A DNA stretch of 64,000 bases. Source: Liolophura sinensis. Taxonomy: Eukaryota > Mollusca > Polyplacophora > Chitonida > Chitonidae. The translations under genes and the position numbers were made by a program. A model generated the notes under the pieces. That model had not been told where the DNA came from. It made no database searches and saw only the letters and a program-made list of their open reading frames with translations. Of the stretch, positions 32,017-42,529 are shown piece by piece (the first letter of the stretch is position 1; every line of letters begins with the position of its first letter). Where the stretch lies: positions 7,243,435 to 7,307,434 of the forward strand of contig NC_088296.1 of the NCBI RefSeq assembly GCF_032854445.1, in the 5' to 3' direction.

Positions 32017-35000
32017 GTAATGCGAAAAAGATATGCGTATATCAGCCATCAACCGAAATCGATGTTCTGAGTCATTAATCATAAGGTCAATTCTCAATAC
32101 AACGATTAACACGAACCAGGAAGAAACTAAAAATTTGTGCAAATTTAAAATTACGCTGGAATCACGTAAAGAGAAGTGGTAAACAGTTTTCAATGATTTT
32201 AAAAAGACGCAAAGAATGTTTTGAGCGAATAACTTAAATCACTATCTAAATCGCGTATCATGTCAGTATATAGGTCGATAATCAAAATAAATATATCATG
32301 ACTTGGAGCTATATATTAACCCAAAGGTTGTGATCTATAGTGAAGAAAGGGTCTTTGTGTCCTGTACTGTAGTGAGTCATTTGAAAGGCGGATTTTTTAA
32401 TGTAGCTTTCTTTCAATTACAGCCAGTTGTTTTGAACAAGACGAGTGAACTGGAGAAAATGCTACAAGAAACTAAAGAATCACTGTCAGGAGTTATGAGG
32501 CTGCACAGCAAGATACAGGTTGGTATTTTCCATGACACCTGTTCAGCTTTGGTTGTACTGCACACGCTAGTGACTCATTTTGACTATGTGGAGTATTGCT
32601 ATCGCTCACAAATCCAGGTAACATACAGCTGCCAATCATTTAGCCTTGATAAAGCTGTCTTCTGTCACATATTATATATGTAGATTACAATCAAAGAGTT
32701 AAACCTGAACAGTGACGATTTTTATAAAAACACTATAATACACGGTTTGATGCGGAGATGTATTTGCATAAAGGACGAGTTTATTTTGTCTATTTCTGGT
32801 TTATCTAATAAGACTATCGTATCATTATTATGACTTTTTCCTAAGTAACACACGGTATATGCCCATCTCAGACAGCTCCATTTGATGTATTATCGCCGAT
32901 AATACGCTGTCATAACGTACTTTGGGTTTTGAGTCGACACTTACATGTACATCCCTAAACTAGAGGGAAATCATCTCCATCCCGGAGATACATTGTAGCC
33001 ACAGTTGTGTGGCGCTTATATTTCACCCTGTTACACATACATATATAACTTCTTCAACACACAATTCTAAAGGTCTGGATGAGGCAGTAAGCGATTTTTC
33101 TGTTTGGTAGGAAAACCAGGAACTTCACACTCAGGAGGTAGAAAAGGCTTATTGTGCAGCCTTGGAAGCTTTACAAGCATGGAAACAACAGTCCTTAGAT
33201 GGCATAAAAACCCGCTATTCACAGTGGAGCGTGGAGTGTAGCGCTATACTCAAACATTTTCAGCTACAGACCCAGGAAATGGAGAGGATGGTACAGGCTT
33301 CCAAAGATTTGTTAGCGTCAATGGACGTCGAGTTTTTGCAGGTAAGTCAAATGTGCACATCCTCAAACACTGGTTCAGCTGCTTCAACTCCGGATGTTAC
33401 CCATACCACAACCACCCTTAGGAACTGTTATCAGGTGTTGAAATCCATCTCATGCTGCCAAATCTACTAAGGTTGATTCGAATTCAACAGTTTTGTTTTG
33501 CTCAGTGGTACCCTCCGGTCGCTGTCAACTTTTCTACCCATAACCGAACCACTGTCCGATTAAAGCAATAGAGTAGCAACATACAATGTGAAAAAGAACA
33601 TACTGCACACTGTTTTTCAAAAACAAGGTTTGTATGAAAACAGATCTTTGGGGGAAAATTACATTGCATGAAACACCATGGGATTTATTAATCGGAATTG
33701 AGAGCTGATGTGAACTATATAATAGAATGGAATGTAATTGTAATCAGGGAATGGTCTAAAAGATTTTATAACTGTGTACTTGTAATATGTTGAGGTGAAA
33801 GTATGGCTACAGTATCTCAGTTTCGGTTATCATCTTTACATGATTTTATGTGTTTTCAATTCTGTTTGTTGACAGGGTTCCACAGACTTCACCAAAACGT
33901 ATGTATAAATGTGTAATACCGCTCTGGGTTTGTTATACATTTGGAGGTCTCTGTTGTCAGCAGATATGTTTCTATATCATTTAGTACCAGCACTGTAGTT
34001 ATCCAAAACATGACCCGACTGTAAAATATATCCAATGTTTAAACATACGTTTGTCCGGACAAATCAGATCTAATCTACTAGGAACAGTACATCATGGCAT
34101 TCTTATAACTGCGTTGTACACAAGATTACTACACGACTGTGTCTCTTTGTTTTCTCTTCTCATCTCACAGAATTGATGACCAGCTAAAAGATATAAGAGC
34201 AGATCTGGAGAAACATGAGGTCAGCAAACAGAAGCTTCTAGATTCTGTACAACATGACTACGTTGTCCCTAGACAGGTGACTGTAAAAGAACGTCGGGAC
34301 TTAGTTACAAGTAAGTTCGTATATGTATGAAAAATATACAGAAGGGTGTGCCGAAAGGACGTAAACAACTGTAGGGTTTATGTTAGTATGTGCATCGAGT
34401 GAGTGAGTGAGTGAGAGCTTGGGGTTTAACGTCGAACATAACAACTTTTCAGTCATATGATGACAATGTGTGCATCGAAGACACAAACATAAAAGTATGA
34501 GGTGTACACTAGGGTGTGATCAAAACTGGGGTTTGGGAAAAAGGCACAAAGTTATGCAAGGTGTAAGTAGGGTGTACACAGAAGACACACACTAATGTGG
34601 GACATGCATTAGGCTGTTCACTAAGCATACCACATAAACCTATCCATCCCCTTAAGGTCTTCACAACAGATACAAACTAGTGGGAGGCATGCACTAGGGT
34701 GGGCAAAACAGATACAAACTCATGTGAGGCATTCACTAGGGTGGGCAAAACAAGATAGAAACTCATGTGAGGCATGCACTAGGGTGCGGAAAACAAGATA
34801 GAAACCCATGGGAGGCATGCACTAGGGTGGGCAAAACAAGATAGAAACTCATGTGAGGCATGGACTAGGGTGGGCAAAACAAGATATAAACCCATGGGAG
34901 GCATGCAATAGGGTGGGCAAAACAAGATAGAAACTCATGTGAGGCATGCACTAGGGTGGGCAAAACAAGATAGAAACTCATGTCAGGCATTCACTAGGGT

Positions 35001-38000
35001 AGGCAAAACAGATTCAAACTAATGTGAGACATGCACTTGGGTGGGCAAAACAAGATAGAAACTCATGTCAGGCATGTACAAGGTTGGGCAAAACAAGATA
35101 GAAACTCATGTCAGGCATTCACTAGGGTGGGCAAAACAAGATAGAAACTCATGTGAGGCATGTACTAGGTTGAGCAAAACAAGATAGAAACTCATGTGAG
35201 GCATGCACTAGGTTGAGCAAAACAAGATAGAAACTCATGTGAGGCATGCACTAGGGTGGGCAAAACAAGATAGAAACTCATGTGAGGCATGCACTAGGAT
35301 GGGCAAAACAAGATAGAAACTCATGTCAGGCATGCACTAGGTTGGGCAAAACAAGATAGAAACTCATGTCAGGCATGTACTAGGGTGGGCAAAACAAGAT
35401 AGAAACTCATGTGAGGCATGTACTAGGGTGGGTAAAACAAGATAGAAACTCATGTCAGGCATTCACTAAGTTGGGCAAAACAAGATAGAAACTCATGTGA
35501 GGTATGCGCTAGGGTGGGCAAAACAAGATAGAAACTCATGTGAGGTATGCACTAGGTTGGGCAAAACAAGATAGAAACTCATGTGAGGCATGCACTAGGG
35601 TGGGCAAAACAAGATAGAAACTAATGTGAGGCATTCACTAGGGTGGGCAAAACAGATACAAACTAATGTGAGACATGCACTAGGGTGGGCAAAACAAGAT
35701 AGTATCTAATGTGAGGCATGTACTAGGGTGGGCAAAACAAGATAGAAACTCATGTGAGGCATGCACTAGGGTGGGCAAAACAAGATAGAAACTCATGTGA
35801 GGCATGCACTAGGGTGGGCAAAACAAGATAGAAACTCATGTGAGGCATGCACTAGGGTGGGCAAAACCAGATAGAAACTCATGTGAGACATACACTAGGG
35901 TGGGCAAAACAAGATAGAAACTCATTTGAGGCATTCACTAGGATAGGCAAAACAGATACAAACTAATGTGAGACATGCACTAGGGTGGGCAAAACTAAGT
36001 TAGAAACTAATGTGAGGCATGTACTAGGGTGGGCAAAACAAGATAGAAACTCATGTGAGGCATGCACTAGGGTGGGCAAAACCAGATAGAAACTAATGTG
36101 AGGCATTTACTAGGGTTGGGAAAACAAGATAGAAATTAATGTGAGGCATGCACTAGGGTGGGCAAAACAAGATAGAAACTCTTGTGAGGCATGCGCTAGG
36201 GTGGGCAAAACAAGATAGAAACTAATGTGAGGCATTCACTAGGGTTGGTAAAACAAGACATACACTAATGTGAGGCATGCACTAGGGTTGGCAAAACAAG
36301 ATAGAGACTCATGTGAGGCATGCACTAGGGTGGGCAAAACAAGATAGATACTAATGCGAGGCATGCACTAGGGTGGGCAAAACAGATACAAACTAATGGC
36401 AGGCATGCACTAGGGTGAGCAAAACAAGATAGAAACTAATGTGAGGCATACACTAGGGTGGGCAAAACAAGATACAAACTAATGGGAAGCATGCAGTTGG
36501 GTGGGCAAATCAAGATAGAAACTAATGTTAGACGTGCAATAGGGTGGGCAAAACAGATAGAAACTAATGTGAGGCATGGAAAAGGGTGGACAAAAAAGAC
36601 TCGCAAGCTCGTCCCTTTCCTGGGCACCCAGGACTCGTCCATACAGGACCATACAATCAAATAACCTATAATAGAGTACCTTGTGGGCAAAGGACACAGG
36701 CTAATGTAAGGTATACAATAGAGTGTGCACGGAAGACACAGAATAATGTGAGGTATACAGAAAGGTGTGCTCAGAAGACATAGACTCATGTAAGACTTAC
36801 AGTAGGGACTGTACAAAAGACACAGACCAATGTGAGGTATACAATAGGGTGTGCCCAGGAGACACAGATACAATAGGGTGTGCCCAGGAGACACAGACCA
36901 ATGTGTTGTATAGAGAAGGGTGTGTTCAGAAGACACAGACTAATGTGAGGTGTGCAGTAAGGTGTGCACAGAAGACATAGACTCATGTGAGACTAACAGT
37001 AGGGTATGTACAAAAGACACAACCTAATGTAAGGTATACAGTGGGATGTCCCCAGAAGACACAAACAGATGTGAGGTATACAGTAGGGCATGCTCAAAAG
37101 ACACTGACTAATGTGAGGTACACAGTAAGGTGTCCCAAGAAGATAAGCTGATAAGAGGTATACAGCAGGGTATGCCCAGAAGACACAAACAAATGTGAGG
37201 TATACACTGGAGTGTGCCCAGAAGACACAGACTAATGTGAGGTTTACAGTAGGGTGTGCACAAAGTACACAAACAAATGTGAGGCATACACTGGGGTGTG
37301 CCCAGAAGACACAGACTAATGTGAGGTATACAGTAGGATATGCTCAAAGTACACAAACAAATGTGAGGTATACACTGGAGTGTGCCCAGAAGACACAGAC
37401 TAATGTGAGGTTTACAGTAGGGTGTGCACAAAGTACACAAACAAATGTGAGGCATACACTGGGGTGTGCCCAGAAGACACAGACTAATGTGAGGTATACA
37501 GTAGGATATGCTCAAAAGACACAAACTAATGTGAGGTATGCAGTAAGATGTGCCAAGAAGACACAGGCTGATACGAGATATACAGTAGGGTATGCCCAGA
37601 AGACGCAAACTAATGCAAGGTATACAGTAGGATGTGCACAGGAAACACAGATTAATGTGAGGTATACAGTAGGGTGTGCACAAAAGACACAAAGAATTGT
37701 GAGGTGTATAGTAGAGTGGGCCCAGAAGACAACAACTGAAGTGACGTATACAGCAGGGTGATGTATTTTATAGGGTGTGTACAGAGAACACAACCTAATG
37801 TGAGACATAAAATAGTGTGTGGTACTCGTAAAGTGTACAGTTGGCTCTTTGAAGTCAAAAGGCATTCAGTAGGCCATTCTAAGAAATATAAAGCCAATGT
37901 AAGCTATATACACAATGGTTCGCTAAAAATTAATAAAAAGGTAGTGTATATAACATTATGTTTTTTTTCGTTTTTTTTTAATGGAAGTACATTGCAGAGC

Positions 38001-39508
38001 TTTATATCAGCAGCTGTATAGTTAGAACAGGACAGATAGTTGTGTAACCCCTTTGTCAGGTGTACTGTTAGGACAGAACAGATAACATATTGTACCCCTG
38101 AGTGTCTTGAGTGATATTTACCTCATGTGTACAAATCAGCAGATGTACTGTTAGGACAGAACAGATAACATATTGTAGCCTACCCCTCGGTGTCAAACAT
38201 GTATTTCAAAGGGAAAACAACCCTCATATCTGTTTTATTGTTAATATTAAAGGGTTTCCATCTATGTATGTAGAAATAATTGTTGATCTAGATTTATTTC
38301 CTCACTTGATATAAGTTTGCTTTTAAAATTTAAATATATTAACTATCCTTTAAAAATATATTGGAGAAACTTCAATAGTTAGAAGATTCCAATACTTCTT
38401 GATTACTAATAATTCTGATGGATTAAATAGTCTTTTGAACATTGTGGCAAAAGAATGTCACTTGGTAAGTTATATGTGGCGAGTTACCTCCCTTACTAGA
38501 GGACGGCTTCGGTAGCTGGTCACTCCACGAATGACAACAGGTCTACCACAGCTTCATAGTGAGTTTTGTGTTCAAATGTGCCATAACTGATAACTAAAAC
38601 CAAGTACCGGATAGAGGAAGGTATTGTTCTTGTTGTAGGCAATAAGTTTCAAACAAATTAGAGCGCTAAATGTGTGTATTTTAACGCATTACTCGGCCTA
38701 TGTCGTACCCGTCAGTTAGTCATATATCCAGTTCTTGTCGAAGCACAACTCTTTTAAACTGGCTGAAAATGAGAGAGATCGGTGTATAAATTACATTCGT
38801 GTCAGCAGTATATGTTATTTTATTCCAAGACATTGTGTGGAGAAAGTAAAACTACGGTATGTGTACACCTCAGTCTTACAGCGTGTGTTTATGGTTTGCT
38901 GTTGTTTATACTGCTTCTGTTGTGTGTTTGCAGAGCCGACGCTGAGATTCACAGAGACAGACGACCGTGAGCTGAGAATTACTGACAGCGGCTCTATGGT
39001 AGAGGGTAAGGACTTGTCCCAGATGAGGTGGTGGAGAACTGTGACAGATGGGCGTTACCAGACGGGCAGGTACTACTGGGAGCTACACATCACCTGTTCA
39101 CATGGCTGTAACTGTGATGTAGGAGTGACACAAGAGAGGTGTGGTGTGAGGGGGAGGCTAGACCCTGGCCGTAACTCCTGGTACATTTTGATGGGGTATA
39201 GTGGTGATAAGGTCAGGTGTTGTAGTTACCGTGGTGGTGGTGAGATCAAACCTGACTATCTACAGTACAGACGTTACACACGACCTCATCACCTGGGTGT
39301 GTACCTGGACTGTGATGACCACACACTGACATTCCTGGACTGTGACAACAACCAGGTAATGTACACTGTCAGTGATGTTATCGTCACAGAGCCTCTCGTG
39401 CCATGGGTTAGGTTTTGTGTTGGGCCTGGATCTGTGTCTGCTCGTCTGGTAACGGGTGACTCTGCAACTCTGCCTCCAGTTCTCTGTGATATGATAAGCA
39501 CTTCCTGA
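31627..39508 (+). CDS. TRIM gene A: B-box1, B-box2, coiled coil, SPRY; RING missing
   Basis: The model joins six exons: 31,627-32,016; 32,423-32,518; 33,111-33,341; 33,876-33,898; 34,171-34,310; 38,934-39,508. Every internal junction is GT/AG and the phases (0,0,0,2,1) fit, giving one frame of 484 codons plus a stop. The product has two B-box zinc fingers, about 150 residues of coiled coil and a C-terminal B30.2/SPRY domain. TRIM proteins dimerise through the coiled coil and bind targets with SPRY; the RING normally supplies E3 ubiquitin-ligase activity. The paralogue at 61,210 has a perfect RING where this gene has a deletion, so this product should lack ligase activity and could act as a regulator or dominant-negative partner (inference). 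The ATG at 31,627 equals Met94 of gene B. The upstream frame is open only to about 31,563 without another ATG. Expression is unproven. Confidence 0.8.
32423..32518 (+). CDS. Gene A exon 2: start of coiled coil
   Basis: This 96-bp phase-0 exon lies between TTTCAATTACAG and GTTGGT. It encodes PVVLNKTSELEKMLQETKES and then LSGVMRLHSKIQ, a heptad-like helix. The gene B counterpart has the same length and three or four residue changes. Confidence 0.85.
33111..33341 (+). CDS. Gene A exon 3: coiled-coil core
   Basis: This 231-bp phase-0 exon follows TCTGTTTGGTAG and is followed by GTAAGT. The 77 residues begin ENQELHTQEVEKAYCAALEA and end SMDVEFLQ, Glu/Gln/Lys-rich with no proline, as expected for the RBCC dimerisation helix. 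The 231-bp single exon is the typical size of the coiled-coil exon in many TRIM genes. Confidence 0.9.
33876..33898 (+). CDS. Gene A exon 4: 23-nt microexon
   Basis: It lies between TTTGTTGACAG and GTATGT. It reads GGT TCC ACA GAC TTC ACC AAA AC (GSTDFTK plus two bases) and restores phase between the coiled-coil exons. The gene B copy is 23 nt as well, with one change (GSTGFTK), and its splice sites are intact. The 23-nt size matches the microexon found between coiled-coil exons of many vertebrate TRIM genes. Confidence 0.85.
34171..34310 (+). CDS. Gene A exon 5: end of coiled coil / linker
   Basis: It follows CATCTCACAG and ends TTAGTTACAA before GTAAGT. With the microexon it reads TIDDQLKDIRADLEKHEVSK, QKLLDSVQHDYVVP and RQVTVKERRDLVT. 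It is a charged helical linker that enters the SPRY exon in phase 1. Confidence 0.88.
34398..34475 (+). repeat. Dispersed repeat fragment ('CTTGGGGTTTAACGTCG' family)
   Basis: GAGTGAGTGAGTGAGAGCTT leads into GGGGTTTAACGTCGAACATA and CTTTTCAGTCATATGATGAC. This is the 5' end of the family also seen at 20,108 and 49,300. It is inserted at the edge of the intronic minisatellite. Confidence 0.75.
34660..36595. repeat. 43-bp minisatellite in the last intron of gene A
   Basis: About 45 tandem units contain GCACTAGGGTGGGCAAAACA, AGATAGAAACTCATG and TGAGGCAT. Variation occurs at fixed positions (GCACT/TTCACT/GTACT, GTGAGG/GTCAGG, AGATAG/GATAC), so unit types are interspersed. The purine-rich strand is the sense strand of the gene. 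Minus-strand frames crossing its right end are repeat translations. Confidence 0.95.
36670..37800. repeat. 42-bp minisatellite in the last intron of gene A
   Basis: About 26 units contain AATGTGAGGTATACAGTAGG, GTGTGCCCAGAAGACACAGA and CT. Because 42 is divisible by three, long frames stay open on both strands: 37,195-37,761 plus (14-residue repeat QTNVRYTVGCAQKT) and 37,108-37,692 minus (CLLGTPYCIPHISL). It can be aligned with the 43-bp array (shared GGGTG-GC, AGA-AC-AACTAATGTGAGG), so both probably descend from one repeat. A larger repeated block (about 168 bp) is visible between 37,185 and 37,500. Confidence 0.93.
38000..38180. repeat. Three imperfect copies of a short repeat
   Basis: GTTAGRACAGRACAGATA, followed in two copies by ACATATTGTA, occurs near 38,020, 38,067 and 38,151 within the last intron of gene A. 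There is no coding content. Confidence 0.7.
38934..39508 (+). CDS. Gene A exon 6: B30.2/SPRY domain and stop
   Basis: The exon begins after TGTGTTTGCAG. The spliced Lys codon leads into PTLRFTETDDRELRITDSGS. Conserved SPRY features follow: RYYWELHI (the WEV/WEL motif), CDVGV, NSWYILMGY (the SW motif) and HLGVYLDCDDHTLTFLDC, ending VPWVRFCVG and a stop at 39,506-39,508. The length (191 codons from the junction) suits a full B30.2. SPRY binds the protein target and decides specificity. The Cys content (for example CSHGCNCDVG and RCCSY) is high for the family. Reading from an upstream ATG (38,735) would run through intron sequence, so the splice acceptor is preferred. Confidence 0.93.
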
Positions 39509-41510
39509 CCATCGGATAATTATTCATTACATCTTTTCCGTCATATTATGGTTTGTTGAAATAGACTTTGATTAGGTTTTTTTTTTAAACAAACTGACCA
39601 ATGTCCGTATAGATGTTTTAGTTAATGTGAGCAGTGTGGCTAATTCAGTATGTTTAGCTTCTTCTGCAAAGTGGTCAGTTATCTGTCACAAGTTTACAAC
39701 TTGGAGTAGTTATACACAGTCTGTCTGACTTGTCCTGAACATCAATGTTAGTTTTCTTCCAGACAAAATACATGTAGATAATGAATGGGTAGTTTTATTT
39801 TTAGTAATGGTGACTTGTAAATCAGCATAATCAGGAGTGTCACTGAGCAAAACAGGTCACAGTTTATACATGACAGTACATATACTCAACATGGTACATG
39901 TAGTAACTCTTGTTGTATTATGTAACTTTAGTTCCGAAGAAAAAAAAAAGAGATATTTCCCTTACAGTTTTAGGTTAGATGCAAGCATTGATTTTCCGCA
40001 ATAATTCGGTAGCAAATCTTCAACTTCTACAATATACATATACCCTAAACTTTCGCGTGGTGCCTTGCCATACCTCCACATGTAGCTTGCACCTTTGTCT
40101 ACAACATTCTCAGCTACCATTTTTTTTAGCTGTGGTAGTGAAGTCATAACATTTGTTACCTTAGTAACCTCTGAGATGTGGGTAGTGGTTGTAATGGTTG
40201 GGGATAACCCAGGGCCTTATCTGTCCTCAGAAAGGCAGTGGGTGGAATCACCGGTGAAGGGCACCTCATTGTTGAATATTTTGATATATCTGCCATCCCG
40301 GATGACATGTGCATCTGATCATCACATTGTATCATAGGTACCCCAGTCCATCATTAAAAGGTTGTTTGTTCCAGTAAATTGAAAGTAACCCGGTCAACAT
40401 TATCTAAATGATAATTGAATTATCGTGGCTCCAAATTTCGTCACCTGCTTCAGGGCACACGTTTTCGATTTTAAATTCTCATTAAAAACTGTGTGTTTTC
40501 ATAACCAAGTTCTTTCACAGTGAACTCAAATATCCCTTATTGATTCTGGATCCAACATTAAATTTGAGTAAATTTACAAACTTTAAACCTAAACAACTGA
40601 AGTCGAAGGGCATATATTGCTTTCGCCACTGTGGCGAAAGGATGTTCCCGCGAAAAAGGCACTTCGAGGCAACGGCAGCGTCTGGTAATGGGACGCTGAG
40701 AAGGGCTGGATTAGGGTCCTGTAACCCATGGTAAATACCAATAAAGTAGTCCAATTAAGATAAGACACTCACAACCTGACCCAGGGCTGCCGTTGGCACT
40801 CGTCATTGTCGCAAATGTAGAACAATTTTTTGAAATGGCGATAAAATTTGAAAAAATGAGAATGCCTTTGGTGACAAACTAATTTACTTAAGGAAAGATA
40901 CAAACGTTTTACAAAATCTAAAATGAAAGTTTTCGGGGGCTGTTTGCAGATTTTCGCAATTTTTCTAATGAAAAAATCCACTTAGGCCTACTTTCATATT
41001 AAACGGCCTCATGTCGGCAAAGTGAGGAAGGATGATAAGCATTTATATTATAAATTATAAATATTTCCTTTCAACTAGATTTCCATGTAAGTGCTGTGAT
41101 GTAAGATAATATGCATTACTACACATGGTATTCACTGCCCAGGTAGATCCATATCCTGTAAGTATTCCACCGTGTGTGATGAATATATGTGATGACACTG
41201 TCATAATTTCGCCCAGTGCAAATCATATGTTTTAGATGTATTGCTAGTATATGCTTTTCTCAATACATGTATATACGTTGATTACATGTATGATGTGTGT
41301 CAGTTGTTTAAGAAGTTTGTTCAGAATATAGATCGTGTTTGGTTTGGATGTGCTTAGTCCGGTGAACTGATAGGTGTATCGTTGTTACACCGTTTTTATT
41401 TTTCAAATTTTAATGTAAACAATACTGTCCATAGTTTTTCTTTAAAAAACCTGATCAGTTGTTGTTGTACATGTACTGAGCGCTAATTCTCTTTTATTGC
41501 ATACATGTAT
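39509..41510 (+). other. 3' flank of gene A
   Basis: The possible polyadenylation signal AATAAA at 40,740-40,745 is 1.2 kb after the stop. A perfect 10-bp inverted repeat (CTTTCGCCAC / GTGGCGAAAG) lies at 40,620-40,640. Otherwise it is unique, AT-rich DNA with no convincing frame; short frames on both strands are not conserved elsewhere in the window. Confidence 0.5.
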
Positions 41511-42529
41511 GAATAACTACAAGATGAACTGTCTCCTTATTATGTTTACTTAATTTCATTCAGATCTGTGGACCTACACGTGCTTAAGTTAAAGTAAATT
41601 GACATGTATGATATACACCCTGACATATCTGCTTGTAACACACTCACAGCCAGCTTGTATTGGCACGTATCACCATGTGTGCTCTACAGAATTGGTAGAT
41701 AGTTCCATTTTAAGTTTAACCTCAAAGACCACCATTCGTCTCCAAGTTGATGCGCAGCTCATGTATCCAAGCGCTTAATATGTTGCCATGTGTGACTTTG
41801 TTTTGCTTCAAAATCCCCGTACATGTATGTTAAAACACACAACTTCGCAAATGTGTGAGTCTGGCTTTGGGTAATTCTATACCAGTGACATCTTTTAAAT
41901 TGAAGTTAACATCAGTGCATTTTGTTTACCTAATTCTGCTTAAGCCATGGTGTGAGGGGGCGTGTGACTTGCTACTGTTTATGTATTTACATAAAGAGTT
42001 AGAATAAAACCCTGACTGAGGTAAATGGACAAGAGGCCATGTTTCATCGGTTACGTGCGGCCATTTGCCAGCAATCACACTGTTGTCGCTGCTCTGGTTT
42101 TACTCTCTGTGAATGAATGATTATGGCTTAACGCCACATCGGCAATATTTCAGCCATATTGTGACGATTTACTCTCATTGCTGTCCGTCTTTAATTATAT
42201 TGTACCGTGGTCATCAATAGTGCTGTAGCTATGAGGGCGTGTAGTCAAGATTATGAGGTCATCTATTAGCGCATTGCGCCATTGCATCTGCTTGGTGTTT
42301 TTGTATTTGTATTCATCTACATGTATGATCTAGTGATATTTTGTCACTTTCTCTCCTTTGTGTTCCAACTTCTGAGAAATATGCTAAATAAAAATGAATG
42401 ATTGTGTATTATGTAATCTTTTGTTTGAATGATTGAATTAGTGTCGGTGAAATGTCATGAACCGTATGCAGTATTTTTACACGATTTTTTACGTATACGA
42501 ACTTCATATTTAACGTATTCAAATTGCTG
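41511..42529. repeat. Segmental duplicate of window start (3' flank of gene A)
   Basis: It is the counterpart of bases 1-947, starting GAATAACTACAAGATGAACT and ending CGAACTTCATATTTAACGTA. It differs by small indels and by one insertion of a dispersed repeat at 42,113-42,170 (GATTATGGCTTAACGCCACA). Its presence downstream of gene A defines the period of the TRIM tandem array. Confidence 0.88.

Larger units (their letters stand above)
25630..34310 (+). repeat. Large segmental duplication, proximal copy (TRIM gene A side)
   Basis: This region aligns with 54,915-64,000 throughout: the left module, minus-strand LINE with nested SINE, two promoter/5'-exon modules, a plus-strand SINE, the first intron and five TRIM exons with their introns. 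Identity rises towards the genes. From about 29,050 to 31,580 against 58,430 to 60,825 I see only scattered single-base changes and small indels. Larger differences are the RING-exon deletion in this copy, a SINE part deleted in the other copy (59,290), and a 156-bp insert in the other copy (62,771). Confidence 0.9.
34311..38933 (+). other. Gene A last intron, largely minisatellite
   Basis: This 4.6-kb intron has GT at 34,311 and ends TGTGTTTGCAG at 38,933. Two minisatellites fill about 3.1 kb of it (34,660-36,595 and 36,670-37,800). The first ~350 bp hold scattered repeat-like pieces and a dispersed repeat at 34,398. The rest is unique AT-rich DNA. Confidence 0.85.

Noticed and set aside
34660-36595. 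CRISPR-like array
   Set aside because: The units are head-to-tail without unique spacers, in a eukaryotic intron; this is a minisatellite.
36436-36936. 166-codon minus-strand frame as a Cys-rich protein
   Set aside because: It is a translation of the minisatellites; the repeat period, not coding constraint, keeps it open.
38735-39508. A 257-codon frame read as a gene starting at 38,735
   Set aside because: The first 66 codons are intron; the 3' splice site at 38,933 joins in phase to exon 5 and gives a complete TRIM protein.
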